A stretch of DNA of 64,000 nt from an uncultured Enterobacteriaceae bacterium (GTDB taxonomy: Bacteria > Pseudomonadota > Gammaproteobacteria > Enterobacterales > Enterobacteriaceae). The translations under genes were made by a program, and so were the position numbers. Where the stretch lies: the NCBI GenBank assembly GCA_947631255.1, contig CANRKT010000010.1, positions 1 to 64,000 on the forward strand. Reading direction: 5' to 3'. Shown piece by piece: positions 8,524-17,023 of this stretch (within the stretch, counting starts at the first letter, position 1; every line of letters begins with the position of its first letter). A model generated the notes under the pieces. That model was given only the letters and a program-made list of their open reading frames with translations. It was not told where the DNA came from and did not search any database.

Positions 8524-8595
8524 TATCCGCACTGATGTGCGGATAACAAAAAAGACCACCCTATGAGCTTTTGCTGACAGGGTGGTCTTTTTTTT
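8524..8595 (+). terminator. tandem hairpins and terminator of ompX
   Basis: A first hairpin TATCCGCAC / GTGCGGATA (8524-8545) is followed by a 10-bp stem AGACCACCCT (8553-8562) / AGGGTGGTCT (8579-8588) and a run of eight Ts. The second is a classical rho-independent terminator. Confidence 0.92.
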
Positions 8596-8850
8596 GTCGT
8601 AAAAGTCAGCGGTAGATGTATAAATCTAGCGTATTGCTGGCAATCAAAAGACGGTGTCTGTTGTTTACATATTGTCAGGCAGGTGGCGGCAGATAGTTTC
8701 TGTCATTATCAGATGAAGGTTAAATGAGGTGGAATAGCGCAGAGTCGTCAGATTATGACGCCGTGTTGACGACAAAATAAGGGTGAAAGGTTGACAGCAA
8801 TAGAGCAAAATGCTGTGGTAGCAGTCGTTACTGAGAATAAAACGAACGAA

Positions 8851-8873
8851 ATAAAAGTAAAGCCCGCCGGGCT
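8851..8873 (-). terminator. terminator of mntS
   Basis: On the minus strand a compact AGCCC / GGGCT stem (8861-8873) is followed by the T-rich TTACTTTTAT. It lies 17 bp after the mntS stop. Confidence 0.7.
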
Positions 8874-8889
8874 AAATTACTACCCGACG

Positions 8890-9021
8890 TTATGCTTTTT
8901 CTTTGTCTTGCTGACGCGTATTTTTGTTGCTCAGGTAGTTGCAGATAGCGGTCAGCAACATCAGTCTGTTCTGGAAAGGTGAGTTGATAAACATGCTCAA
9001 ATGCCTCTTTAATGTATTCAT
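8890..9021 (-). CDS. mntS: small manganese-homeostasis protein MntS (43 aa)
   Basis: The 43-residue product starts MNTLKRHLSMF and contains INSPFQNRLMLL, followed by a polar QQDKEKA tail. This aligns along its length with E. coli MntS (42 aa; formerly the rybA locus). MntS is made when manganese is scarce and raises the available Mn pool, apparently by inhibiting the exporter MntP. The chosen ATG (9019-9021) has an AGGGG ribosome site; the frame is open 56 codons further upstream, but that part crosses the promoter. An MntR-box palindrome lies upstream, and mntR is divergently transcribed next door. In E. coli opgE separates ompX from mntS; it is absent here. Confidence 0.85.
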   Translation of the reverse strand: MNTLKRHLSMFINSPFQNRLMLLTAICNYLSNKNTRQQDKEKA

Positions 9022-9097
9022 AATTGCCCCTGAGTGATAGTGGGCTAGCAGCCGTATAACGATAACAGGATAAACAGTGCGATTGTAATATATACAG

Positions 9098-9115
9098 GTA
9101 TAGCATGTGCTATAC
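9098..9115 (-). promoter_or_regulatory. MntR operator (MntR box) of mntS
   Basis: The 18-bp sequence has arms GTATAGCA and TGCTATAC around a TG centre. It resembles the MntR box (ATAGC-N-GCTAT core) found at mntH and mntS. It is about 77 bp upstream of the mntS ATG and so should give Mn-MntR repression. Confidence 0.75.
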
Positions 9116-9224
9116 TTTATAGCTATGGCTATTTTGGTTTTTTTTGTAGATAGGCGATGCTGGTTTACAATAATGCCTTGCGTCGTCATGCGACGATATT
9201 GAAGAGACAGGAAGAGGAAGCATT

Positions 9225-9692
9225 ATGAGTCGTAGGGCAGGGCAAAAAAATAACGATAAAGTTATGCCATTACCCAATGTTGAGGCGCACGTTGAAGGCT
9301 TCCGGCAAGTACGGGAGGCCCATCGGCGCGAGTTGATTGATGATTATGTTGAACTAATATCAGATTTAATCCATGAAGCGGGCGAGGTACGCCAGGTGGA
9401 TATGGCGGCACGGCTGGGGGTATCTCAGCCGACAGTGGCTAAAATGTTAAAACGATTGGCTGCTGCCGGTCTGATTGAACAGATCCCCTGGCGTGGTGTT
9501 TTCCTGACACCAGAAGGTGAAAAACTGGCACAGCAAAGTCGGGAGCGTCATCGTATTGTAGAAAATTTCTTTCTGGCTTTAGGTGTAAGCCCCGAAACAG
9601 CACGTATTGATGCTGAAGGTGTGGAACACCATGTGAGTGAAGAGACCCTGGAGTTGTTCCGTAAATTCAGCGCTGAACGTGGCTTCACTTGA
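9225..9692 (+). CDS. mntR: manganese-responsive regulator MntR
   Basis: MntR is a DtxR-family metalloregulator that, loaded with Mn(II), represses mntH and mntS. The 155-residue protein has the N-terminal wHTH ([23 protein letters not shown]) and the C-terminal dimerisation/metal domain with [14 protein letters not shown], which supplies His and Glu ligands. Length equals E. coli MntR. The start has a GAGGAAG ribosome site. It is divergent from mntS, so regulator and target share one intergenic region. Confidence 0.96.
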   Translation: MSRRAGQKNNDKVMPLPNVEAHVEGFRQVREAHRRELIDDYVELISDLIHEAGEVRQVDMAARLGVSQPTVAKMLKRLAAAGLIEQIPWRGVFLTPEGEKLAQQSRERHRIVENFFLALGVSPETARIDAEGVEHHVSEETLELFRKFSAERGFT

Positions 9693-9696
9693 GGAA

Positions 9697-9756
9697 AGCG
9701 TTTACTGAAACGCTCACAGGCTATCAGAATGGTTTTTATCACCATTCTGATAGCCT
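9697..9756. terminator. two hairpins between mntR and a convergent acetyltransferase gene
   Basis: A 7-bp stem AGCGTTT / AAACGCT (9697-9714) is followed by a perfect 16-bp inverted repeat (9718-9733 and 9741-9756) with a 7-nt loop. Neither strand has a long T-tract. The structure lies between convergent genes and probably blocks read-through or protects 3' ends. Confidence 0.6.
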
Positions 9757-9781
9757 GATTGAAAGGAGAGAGAAAATAGTG

Positions 9782-10231
9782 TCAGCGATGCTGACGGAGT
9801 CTGAGGTGTAACAGTGGGAAGGGGTTACCTTCACCGTCCAGTTCAGAACGCCCCACCGATTCAAACCCCATATGTAAATAGAATCCTACTGCTTGCGGAT
9901 TTTGTTCGTTAACGTCCACTTCGTTGACCGTCAGTTCTGTAATAGCGTACTGTATCAAGGCCTTTCCGACCCCATCTCCACGACTTTGTGGTGAAACAAA
10001 GAGCATTTCAATACGCCTCTCGTGGCAACCAATAAATCCCAGCGCAGCACCGGCTTCATTTGTTGCAACCCAGAGTGGTAACTGCGGCATATAGACATCC
10101 TGAATTTGCGTGCGCAGTGTACTAATGTGCGTTTCAGTCAGAAAATCATGCGTTGCACGCACCGATGCTTCCCAGAGTTTTGTCAAAACGGGATAATCAT
10201 CGGCTGTCGCCGGTATGATATTGATAGCCAT
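9782..10231 (-). CDS. GNAT-family N-acetyltransferase, YjaB-like
   Basis: This 149-residue protein is a single GNAT domain. The acetyl-CoA binding motif A is MLFVSPQSRGDGVGKAL. The C-terminal NEQNPQAVGFYLHMGFE and GRSELDGEGNPFPLLHL segments are close to E. coli YjaB. YjaB-type proteins are reported as lysine/peptide acetyltransferases, but the substrate here is unknown. The ATG at 10229-10231 follows an AGGAG site; a GTG one codon earlier is less well placed. In E. coli this interval holds other genes, so the gene was moved or acquired relative to E. coli. Confidence 0.8.
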   Translation of the reverse strand: MAINIIPATADDYPVLTKLWEASVRATHDFLTETHISTLRTQIQDVYMPQLPLWVATNEAGAALGFIGCHERRIEMLFVSPQSRGDGVGKALIQYAITELTVNEVDVNEQNPQAVGFYLHMGFESVGRSELDGEGNPFPLLHLRLRQHR

Positions 10232-10277
10232 CACTCTCCTGGTTTCTAAACCTAATGAAAAGGAACGTCTTGTTTCA

Positions 10278-10379
10278 TCATTTTATCAATAACTGGCGGG
10301 CAAAACGTTCGCGGTTATCGTTTTTCTTATCATTGAGAAAGGTTCCGCCCATATCTGGCGCAATTATCCTGATACTCAT
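10278..10379 (-). pseudogene. ybjI: ybjI stub (HAD/Cof-type sugar phosphatase, first 33 codons)
   Basis: The 33-codon frame begins [19 protein letters not shown] and continues NRERFARQ before a TGA. E. coli YbjI, a flavin/sugar-phosphate phosphatase of about 270 aa, begins MSIKLIAVDMDGTFLSD and then NRERF. So only the N-terminus is left. The catalytic DxDGT motif has also changed to DMGGT, losing the general acid/base aspartate. Its start overlaps the ybjJ stop (ATGA), as expected for the downstream gene of a ybjJ-ybjI operon. Confidence 0.82.
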
Positions 10380-11590
10380 GATATTTTCCCTTCATCAGCA
10401 ACCGGTGAGGATTGTGGTTTGGCAACCGCTTTGGCAACCAGCGAGGCGATAACCATCAGACCCAGTACGACGAGCATCGCGTAACGTAATCCGTAGTGCT
10501 CACCGAGGAAGCCCAGCAGAGGAGGCCCAACAAGGAAGGCGATATATCCTGAGGTGGCAACGACACTGACACGGGTTGCGGCATCCGGCCCGGTATCACC
10601 CGCAGCAGAGATGGTCAGCGGGAAGCCAAGCGATGTCCCTAAGCCCCATAGCAGGACTGAAACGCCGGCCAGCAGATCATTATCGACAAAAATAATCATC
10701 CCGATACCGAGAATACCCATGATGGCGCAAGCACGTACGACTGAGACACGGCTATAACGGTCAATAAACCAGCCACCGGTAAAGCGCCCAATAGTCATTC
10801 CCAAAGTAAAGCCAAGGTAGATCAGTGAGCCAGATGTCGGGCTAAATCCATGACCATCAACCATCAGAAGAGGAAGCCAGTCATTGGCAGAGCCTTCTGC
10901 AAATGCCATTGCCAGGACAATAAAACCAATCAACAAAAGCTGAGTGTCTTTATAGAATGGACGATGGGCTACCACCTCTTTGGTTGCATTATCTGTCGGG
11001 GAGTCTTTACCCGTACCGTGAGGAACAACCGTCAGCGCGATAGCAATGGGGGCGATGACCAGTAAAGCAATCACTAATAAGTGGGCCCAGGAGGTAACAT
11101 TCAAGGCGGTCAGGCTCAGGCCGATGGCGGCACCTACCAGCGTTCCTAGACTGAAAAAACCGTGCATCATTGGCAGAACGGTTTTTTTCATCAGGCTTTC
11201 AATAATTGCCCCTTCGACGTTCATGGAGACTTCAGCAGAACCCAGGCCAGAACCCAGCAATGCGAGCCCAAATGCAAACAGGAACGGACTGGCCAGATAC
11301 AACGCCAGACTCATCACTAGCATGCCGATGACCATCATTATCATGCCACTACGAATAATGGTGCGTGTGCCAAAACGTTTAACCAGCCAGCCAGAACACA
11401 AGATCCCGCCCATTGAGCCAATCGACAGACCAAATAAGACAATGCCCATTCCGGAGGTAGAGACATCGAGAGTGTCACGGATAGCAGGTGTTCGGGTTAC
11501 CCATGATGCGATAACTAAGCCGGGAAGGAAGAAAAAGGTAAACAGAGCCCAGGTGCGCAGTTTTAAGGCTTTTCTCTGCGTTGCTGACAT
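10376..11590 (-). CDS. ybjJ: MFS transporter YbjJ
   Basis: YbjJ is a 12-helix major facilitator superfamily protein of unconfirmed substrate. The 404-residue protein (start at [14 protein letters not shown]) keeps the family landmarks [52 protein letters not shown] and [22 protein letters not shown]. The frame is open 29 codons upstream, but that part crosses a palindromic operator; the chosen ATG matches E. coli. It is divergent from rcdA, which suggests control by that TetR regulator. Its former partner ybjI is reduced to a stub. Confidence 0.92.
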   Translation of the reverse strand: MSATQRKALKLRTWALFTFFFLPGLVIASWVTRTPAIRDTLDVSTSGMGIVLFGLSIGSMGGILCSGWLVKRFGTRTIIRSGMIMMVIGMLVMSLALYLASPFLFAFGLALLGSGLGSAEVSMNVEGAIIESLMKKTVLPMMHGFFSLGTLVGAAIGLSLTALNVTSWAHLLVIALLVIAPIAIALTVVPHGTGKDSPTDNATKEVVAHRPFYKDTQLLLIGFIVLAMAFAEGSANDWLPLLMVDGHGFSPTSGSLIYLGFTLGMTIGRFTGGWFIDRYSRVSVVRACAIMGILGIGMIIFVDNDLLAGVSVLLWGLGTSLGFPLTISAAGDTGPDAATRVSVVATSGYIAFLVGPPLLGFLGEHYGLRYAMLVVLGLMVIASLVAKAVAKPQSSPVADEGKIS

Positions 11591-11638
11591 GAAGGACGAC
11601 CAGTAAAAGAGTAAATGTGTAACAAGATTAGCAAGAAT

Positions 11639-11654
11639 ATGTACATTTGTACAT
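11639..11654. promoter_or_regulatory. palindromic operator between ybjJ and rcdA
   Basis: Perfect 7-bp arms ATGTACA / TGTACAT around a TT centre lie between the divergent starts at 11590 and 11705. This is a plausible RcdA site controlling both genes; the assignment is inferred from position. Confidence 0.6.
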
Positions 11655-11704
11655 GTGCCGGGATAAACTGTTTTCAATGATTATTTCAGGATATTTTTAT
11701 CAGC

Positions 11705-12250
11705 ATGAATGCCTCTACTCAGATTCCGGAACGTCGTGCCCGTATTTTACAAGCCACGCTGGAGATGCTGGTTGAGTATGGTATTAGCCATATTACACAT
11801 CGAAAAATAGCCCAGGCAGCCGAAGTCTCACTGGGATCGATGACCTATTACTTCAAGGGTATTGACGCATTAATTTGTGAAGCTTTTCGCCAGTTTACCG
11901 AGCAAGTATCGGCCCAGTTTCGCTTGAATTTACAGCAGGCAACTACCCGGGAAGAAGCCTGCGAGGTCATCGCGGATATGATTTGCGGCGGAACGCTGAT
12001 AGCGCCCTATAACATGCAAGTGATGTTTCAGCTCTATGCCTGTGCGAATTACCACCCTGAACTAAAAAAAATTCTGCAGGAGTGGATGATTTGTAGCCAG
12101 CAGTCGCTGGGGCTATTTTTTGATCCCCTCACCGCAAAAGGAATCAATGCCTATATTGAAGGTATGACATTGCACTACGTCACCGATGAACAACCGTTAA
12201 TACGGGATGAGGTGTTGATGTTTGTTAAGCGAATGACTGGAATACAGTAA
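11705..12250 (+). CDS. rcdA: TetR-family regulator RcdA (YbjK)
   Basis: This 181-residue protein has the N-terminal TetR HTH (ISHITHRKIAQAAEVSLGSMTYYF) and a C-terminal ligand domain ending in INAYIEGMTLHYVTDEQPLIRDE, which matches E. coli RcdA/YbjK. In E. coli RcdA activates csgD and other biofilm and stress genes. It is divergent from ybjJ, with a palindrome in between. The following 500 bp contain the sRNA gene rybB on the opposite strand, the same neighbourhood as in E. coli. Confidence 0.92.
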   Translation: MNASTQIPERRARILQATLEMLVEYGISHITHRKIAQAAEVSLGSMTYYFKGIDALICEAFRQFTEQVSAQFRLNLQQATTREEACEVIADMICGGTLIAPYNMQVMFQLYACANYHPELKKILQEWMICSQQSLGLFFDPLTAKGINAYIEGMTLHYVTDEQPLIRDEVLMFVKRMTGIQ

Positions 12251-12432
12251 TTTTTGTTCGCTAGTAAGATGGCTGTATTATTCGTCATCTTGTCGATGTA
12301 AATGTACGTTATTGCTGAATATTACACTGTACCATCTTCAGCCTGAAAAGCCGCAGTGAATGTTTTAACGGCTCATTTCGCCAGGGTTTTTTGAATGCTT
12401 ATTTATTTGAGTCATTCAGTCAGCTCAGAGAA

Positions 12433-12552
12433 ATGGCATGGTTTTGGCAACAGGTTGATAACCTGAATGGGACAGATGAAAGTCTGGGGACGTCTTCCCC
12501 GGAGACATACCGAAAACAGCGAGAAAATGCTAATCAGGTCTGTTTCGGATAA
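12433..12552 (+). CDS. possible small ORF of 39 aa, unknown
   Basis: An ATG-initiated frame of 39 codons (begins MAWFWQQVDNLNG, ends NQVCFG) lies in the rcdA-rybB gap. The site before the ATG (CAGAGAA) is a weak ribosome site. No family is recognised. It may be chance or a fragment. Confidence 0.2.
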   Translation: MAWFWQQVDNLNGTDESLGTSSPETYRKQRENANQVCFG

Positions 12553-12613
12553 CGGGGAGTGGTTCAGGGATTGAACAGCAAATTAATTTGGGAAAGGTTA
12601 AATGACAGGCAAT

Positions 12614-12692
12614 AAAAAACCCATCAACCTTAAACCAAATAGGCGGGGTTGATGGGCTCCACAAATTGGGGGTATCAAAGAAAAGCAGTGGC
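12614..12692 (-). ncRNA. rybB: RybB small RNA
   Basis: The 79-nt minus-strand sequence starts GCCACTGCTTTTCTTTGAT, the RybB 5' seed. It continues through TTTGTGGAGCCCATCAACC and ends in a terminator with arms CCCATCAACC / GGTTGATGGG and six Ts. RybB is the Hfq-dependent, sigmaE-induced sRNA that represses major porin mRNAs under envelope stress. Both length and location (between rcdA and ybjL, antiparallel to rcdA) agree with E. coli. Variation is limited to the terminator loop and a few bases of the middle. Confidence 0.95.
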
Positions 12693-12697
12693 ATTAA

Positions 12698-12725
12698 TTA
12701 AGACTGACGGTCTGAGAAAAAGTTC
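12698..12725 (-). promoter_or_regulatory. sigmaE promoter of rybB
   Basis: On the minus strand GAACTT (12725-12720), a 16-bp spacer and TCTTAA (12703-12698) match the sigmaE consensus GGAACTT / TCTAA. The spacing places the transcript start at 12692, exactly the RybB 5' end. Confidence 0.85.
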
Positions 12726-12768
12726 GCCAGATAAATAAAAAATGTCTATTGATGTCTATTTATGTCAA

Positions 12769-14448
12769 CTATCCGGGCCAGATGATCACGATTAAGGTCC
12801 CTGCCAGCGTTAACAGGACATTGGCGATAGCGTAGGTGCCTGCGTAGCCCAGTGCCGGGATATTACTGCGAGAGGTATCACTGATGATTTCCATCGCCGG
12901 GGCACAGGTACGAGCGCCCATCATGGCACCAAATAACAGGGCGCGATTCATACGCAATACATAAGCCCCGAACAGGAAACAGAGGATAACCGGTACCAGA
13001 CTGACAATCAGACCGGCAATCAGAATTTGTCCGCCAATAGCACCCAGCCCATGACTGATACCGCTACCCGCACTTAAACCAATCCCCGCCATAAACACCA
13101 TCAGGCCAAACTCTTTGACCATATTGAGTGCTCCCTGCGGGATATAGCCAAAAGTAGGGTGGTTAGCACGTAAGAAGCCCAGCATGATCCCCGCCGCAAG
13201 CAACCCTGCTGCGTTACCCACACCAAAGCTAAAGTTACTGAACTGAAAGGTGATCATGCCGACCATCAGGCCGATAATAAAGAAGGCACAAAAGGCCAGT
13301 AAATCGGTGATTTGACTGTGGACTGAAATAAAACCAATTCTTTCAGCGACTCTTTTTACCCGCCGAGCATCGCCACTCACTTGCAGGACATCACCTTTAT
13401 TGAGCACGATATTATCGTCAATCGGCATTTCTATCTGACTACGAATCACCCTGTTCAGGAAACAGCCTTGATCGGTGAGCTTAAGCTGGGCAAGACGGCG
13501 ACCGACGGCATGATGGTTTTTTACCACAATCTCTTCGGTGACAATCCGCATATCCAGTAGATCCCGGTCAAAAACCTCTTTGCCATTACGGAAACTGGCA
13601 TCAAGGCGTGAGTGGGCATCGGGGTAGCCAACCAGTGAGATTTCATCACCAATTTGTAATACCGCGTCACCGTCCGGATTCGCCAGAATGCCGTTACGCC
13701 GAATACGCTCGATATAGCAGCCAGTCTGACGATGAATACCCAGCTCACGTAAATTTTTACCGTCTATCCAGGCAACCAGCTCAGGGCCGACACGATAAGC
13801 ACGAATAATGGGCAAGTAGACTTTACGGCTGGCATCAGTATCGAGACCGCGTTCACGGGCAATCTGCTGTGCACTGGTTTGCAAGTCTTGGTGCTGCAAT
13901 TTAGGCAGATACCGGGCACCCACAATCAGACTGGCCAAACCAATTAAGTAAGTCAGGGCATAACCCAGACTTAAATTATCCAGCGCGGAGTCTAGCTGGA
14001 CACCGCTCATGCCGGAATGGCGCAGAATATCACCCGCACCGACCAGTACAGGAGTGGACGTCATTGAGCCTGCCAGCATCCCGGCAGTGAGACCGATATC
14101 CCAGGCAAATAACCGACCCAGGCCCAATGCGATAAGCAGCGCACTGCCGACCATCACCAGGGCGAGTATGAGATAATTTTTACCGTCACGGAAAAAGATT
14201 GAGAAGAAGTTAGGACCCGCCTCGATACCGACGCAAAAAATAAACAGCATAAAACCGAGACTGAGCACTTCAGTGTTAATCGTAAAATGCTGCTGGCCAA
14301 GAAGTAATGAAACGATCAGCACCCCGATGGAACTTCCCAGCTGTACCGGACCAAAGCGTAGCTTACCGAGGCAAAGCCCCAGTGCCAGTACGACAAACAA
14401 TAACAAAATGTAATTGTTACTTAATAACTCAGCCACATTTATATTCAC
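12769..14448 (-). CDS. ybjL: AspT/YidE-family putative transporter YbjL
   Basis: YbjL is a polytopic inner-membrane protein of the aspartate:alanine exchanger family, with two membrane halves flanking two cytoplasmic TrkA_C (RCK_C) domains. The 559 residues show this layout: helices about 1-180, TrkA_C segments about 200-370 ([27 protein letters not shown]), helices about 380-559. The conserved [10 protein letters not shown] and [13 protein letters not shown] motifs are present. The substrate is unknown. The start codon is GTG and its ribosome site is weak. In E. coli ybjM lies beyond its 5' end; that gene is missing here. Confidence 0.94.
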   Translation of the reverse strand: MNINVAELLSNNYILLLFVVLALGLCLGKLRFGPVQLGSSIGVLIVSLLLGQQHFTINTEVLSLGFMLFIFCVGIEAGPNFFSIFFRDGKNYLILALVMVGSALLIALGLGRLFAWDIGLTAGMLAGSMTSTPVLVGAGDILRHSGMSGVQLDSALDNLSLGYALTYLIGLASLIVGARYLPKLQHQDLQTSAQQIARERGLDTDASRKVYLPIIRAYRVGPELVAWIDGKNLRELGIHRQTGCYIERIRRNGILANPDGDAVLQIGDEISLVGYPDAHSRLDASFRNGKEVFDRDLLDMRIVTEEIVVKNHHAVGRRLAQLKLTDQGCFLNRVIRSQIEMPIDDNIVLNKGDVLQVSGDARRVKRVAERIGFISVHSQITDLLAFCAFFIIGLMVGMITFQFSNFSFGVGNAAGLLAAGIMLGFLRANHPTFGYIPQGALNMVKEFGLMVFMAGIGLSAGSGISHGLGAIGGQILIAGLIVSLVPVILCFLFGAYVLRMNRALLFGAMMGARTCAPAMEIISDTSRSNIPALGYAGTYAIANVLLTLAGTLIVIIWPG

Positions 14449-14800
14449 GGTTTAATATCTTATTTCACTATCTGATTGAAAAATAATGGTTTTAGTGTTT
14501 TTTTAAGGAGGCGAGACCGCTTATGATACTTTGGTGAGTATCAATTACCTGCATATTCATCAAAGATGAAGATAAATATTTCTTAGTCTAAAGTCCCCTG
14601 TTACCAGTCTAATTGACTATATCTCAGTAACCAACAGGAATAATGTACAGCAATTGATGTTTTATGAACGATAAAGGGCTGGTTGTCTGTTTGCAGGGAG
14701 AAGATAATGAAAGAGAGATAACAGGTGAATCAACTGTGTGCTGACTCACCTGTACTGCTCATCATTCAACTATGGCTGACAATGATGAGAGGAGAGCGAA
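14449..14800. other. ybjL-grxA intergenic region with two hairpins
   Basis: The 352-bp gap has no convincing gene. Two hairpins follow grxA on the minus strand: CTCATCATT / AATGATGAG (14758-14789) and ACAGGTGA / TCACCTGT (14721-14753). The second is followed by a pyrimidine-rich stretch, so it may terminate grxA. The ybjL promoter should lie nearer 14500. Confidence 0.55.
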
Positions 14801-15070
14801 TTACGCGTTTTTAAACAGAGAGAGATGCTCTTTCGCGTAGGCTTCAAACTCAGTGAAGCCGCCGATATGTTTTTCATCAAGGAAAATCTGTGGCACGGTT
14901 TCAACCGGTTTACCTACAGTTTTTTCAAGATCGGCTTTCGTGATGCCTTCAGCATGAATATCAATATAACGGAAGCTAAAATCATCACGATCCGCAGTCA
15001 GTTTTTCAGCAAGTTCTTTAGCACGGACACAATATGGGCAACCAGGACGACCAAAAATTACAGCAAACAT
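14801..15070 (-). CDS. grxA: glutaredoxin 1
   Basis: GrxA is the glutathione-dependent dithiol reductant of ribonucleotide reductase, and it also reduces PAPS reductase and OxyR. The 89-residue protein has the dithiol site C11-P-Y-C14, the TVPQIF cis-proline motif and GGFTEFEAY for glutathione binding. It is four residues longer than E. coli GrxA. An AGAGGAAG site precedes the ATG. ybjC and nfsA, which follow on the other side in E. coli, are absent. Confidence 0.95.
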   Translation of the reverse strand: MFAVIFGRPGCPYCVRAKELAEKLTADRDDFSFRYIDIHAEGITKADLEKTVGKPVETVPQIFLDEKHIGGFTEFEAYAKEHLSLFKNA

Positions 15071-15333
15071 GTTTCTTCCTCTATTTATTAGCCGATACAG
15101 AGCGGCAGATGGGTACTATGATGCCGTCTGGACGGTCATTTGCCAAGAAGGCTTTACCTGTTAGTTTGATACCCACAGGCTATCTTAATATGGCTGCCCC
15201 CCCATACTCGATCCCGACCGATCTTTATACCGTATTTGATCGATACATCTGACTTCTACCATACAACAATTAATCGCCGCACTGCAGTCTTCATCCCGGA
15301 TGTTAGCAGGTCGTTGAAATAGGATAGGGGTGG

Positions 15334-15339
15334 TATAAT
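15334..15339 (+). promoter_or_regulatory. extended -10 promoter of rimK
   Basis: TATAAT preceded by TGG (an extended -10, TGn) lies 42 bp before the rimK TTG codon. No good -35 is seen at 17 bp, which is common for extended -10 promoters. Confidence 0.6.
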
Positions 15340-15380
15340 ACGGCTACATTCATGTTGATCCTGTTTCGCAGAGGTACAGA

Positions 15381-16283
15381 TTGAAGATCGCTATTTTGTC
15401 CCGGGATGGAACCCTTTATTCGTGTAGACGATTACGCGAAGCAGCGATACGGCGTGGTCATGTAGTCGATGTTATTGACCCTCTTTCTTGTTATATGAAT
15501 ATCGATCCTGCGGCACCCTCTGTTCACTACAAAGGGAAGCAGTTACCGCATTACCATGCGGTGATACCACGAATTGGCTCTGCGATGACGTTCTACGGTA
15601 CGGCTGTCTTACGGCAATTTGAAATGCTGGGCAGCTATCCGTTAAATGAGTCAGTCGCGATTACCCGCGCCAGGGATAAACTACGTTCACTACAGTTGCT
15701 GGCCCGGCAAGGGCTGGATCTCCCTGTGACCGGCTTTGCCCACTCGCCTGATGATACCAATGACTTGATTAACCGTGTCGGTGGTGCGCCGCTGGTGGTT
15801 AAACTGCTAGAAGGAACACAAGGAATTGGCGTGGTGCTGGCAGAAACACGGCAAGCTGCAGAAAGTGTGATTGATGCTTTTCGCGGACTCAATGCACATA
15901 TTCTGGTTCAGGAATATATTAAAGAGGCTGAAGGTCGGGATATCCGTTGTCTGGTTGTGGGAAATACGGTCGTTGCGGCCATTGAACGTCAGGCGAAACC
16001 GGGTGATTTTCGTTCGAACTTACATCGCGGCGGTACGGCTCGTCCGGTAACCATTACGCCAAAAGAGAGGGAGGTTGCTTTGCGAGCGACCAGCGCTTTA
16101 GGGCTGGAGATTGCCGGGGTAGATATTTTACGGGCGCACCGTGGCCCGCTGGTAATGGAAGTGAATGCTTCACCTGGGCTGGAAGGGATTGAAAAAACGA
16201 GCGGTATTGATATTGCCAGAATGATGATCGAATGGATAGAACAACAAGCGCAACCAGATTACCGTCTTAAAACGGGCGGATAA
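15381..16283 (+). CDS. rimK: ribosomal protein S6 L-glutamyl ligase RimK
   Basis: RimK is an ATP-grasp ligase that adds glutamates to the C-terminus of ribosomal protein S6 and can make poly-alpha-glutamate. The 300-residue protein starts at a TTG codon ([15 protein letters not shown]) behind AGAGG. The ATP-grasp core includes [29 protein letters not shown] and the metal-binding end [14 protein letters not shown]. Length equals the E. coli protein. A weak hairpin with five Ts (16304-16324) separates it from ybjN. Confidence 0.96.
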   Translation: MKIAILSRDGTLYSCRRLREAAIRRGHVVDVIDPLSCYMNIDPAAPSVHYKGKQLPHYHAVIPRIGSAMTFYGTAVLRQFEMLGSYPLNESVAITRARDKLRSLQLLARQGLDLPVTGFAHSPDDTNDLINRVGGAPLVVKLLEGTQGIGVVLAETRQAAESVIDAFRGLNAHILVQEYIKEAEGRDIRCLVVGNTVVAAIERQAKPGDFRSNLHRGGTARPVTITPKEREVALRATSALGLEIAGVDILRAHRGPLVMEVNASPGLEGIEKTSGIDIARMMIEWIEQQAQPDYRLKTGG

Positions 16284-16374
16284 CGGCAAAATACGGCTTA
16301 TTTATAGCAAGAACAGCTATTTTTGCGTACCATATTAATCAAATTATTATACAGGTCATGGGGTTTTTGCGGTT

Positions 16375-16857
16375 ATGGATTCACTTGTTGTTCCTACTCT
16401 GGATGTATTACGTCGCTGGCTGGATGAAAACGGCGTAAGTTTCTTTGAGTGCGATACCTGCCAGGCATTACATTTGCCCCATATGCAGAATTTTGATGGC
16501 GTATATGACGCAAAAATTGATCTCCTCGATAATATCATCTTGTTTTCTGCCCTTGCAGAAGTTAAACCTTCAGCTTTGTTAGCTCTGGCAGCCGATCTAT
16601 CAGCGATTAATGCCAGCTCTCTGACAGTCAAAGTTTTCCTGGATATTCAGGATGATAACTTACCTAAGCTTGTGGTATGTCAGTCATTGAATGCCTCCGT
16701 CGGCATCACCCGTGAACAGTTTGCTGCTTTTATCAAACAAAGCGAAGAGCAAATTTCGATGGTGATTCTTGAAGTCTGTGCCAATCAGTTACTGTTTGTC
16801 ACGGAAACGGAAGAAGAGGGAAGTGAGCTCGAGACTAAAGTACATTTCCTGCATTAA
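16375..16857 (+). CDS. ybjN: YbjN family protein
   Basis: YbjN is a 160-residue cytoplasmic protein with a type III secretion chaperone-like fold. In E. coli and Erwinia its homologues influence motility, exopolysaccharide and stress traits. Diagnostic segments are FFECDTCQALHLPHMQNFDGVYDAK (landmarks FFECD and PHMQNFDG), LSAINASSLTVK and the terminal HFLH. The biochemical role is unknown. It follows rimK as in E. coli; the potFGHI putrescine transporter that follows in E. coli is missing. Confidence 0.94.
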   Translation: MDSLVVPTLDVLRRWLDENGVSFFECDTCQALHLPHMQNFDGVYDAKIDLLDNIILFSALAEVKPSALLALAADLSAINASSLTVKVFLDIQDDNLPKLVVCQSLNASVGITREQFAAFIKQSEEQISMVILEVCANQLLFVTETEEEGSELETKVHFLH

Positions 16858-17023
16858 TCCGCATTATCATAAAAATAGCAGTTAACGACTTTATTCAACC
16901 AAATAATGCGATACACGTCGAAAAACAGTACAAAAATGTCTTCTTAGTCGCCAGGATTCAGAACATTCTGCTAGCCACGCTGTCTTTTATTTGCTGACTG
17001 GCAAAGTTAAGGAGCTGAGCTTT

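Noticed and set aside
8791-8982. 63-codon plus-strand frame after ompX
   Set aside because: It overlaps mntS and its terminator in antisense, with no ribosome site and no family resemblance.
8890-9189. 99-codon extension of mntS
   Set aside because: The first 56 codons cross the MntR box and promoter; the internal ATG at 9021 has a ribosome site and matches MntS.
11046-11606. 186-codon plus-strand frame inside ybjJ
   Set aside because: Antisense shadow of a conserved transporter; Pro/Arg/Thr-rich composition typical of reverse-frame artefacts.
12614-12656. Terminator of ybjL
   Set aside because: The hairpin is the 3' part of RybB, with its own sigmaE promoter; ybjL read-through may still use it.
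15071-15250. OxyR site upstream of grxA
   Set aside because: Only one degenerate ATAG-N7-GTAT dyad (near 15169-15184) is seen; the required second dyad is not convincing.
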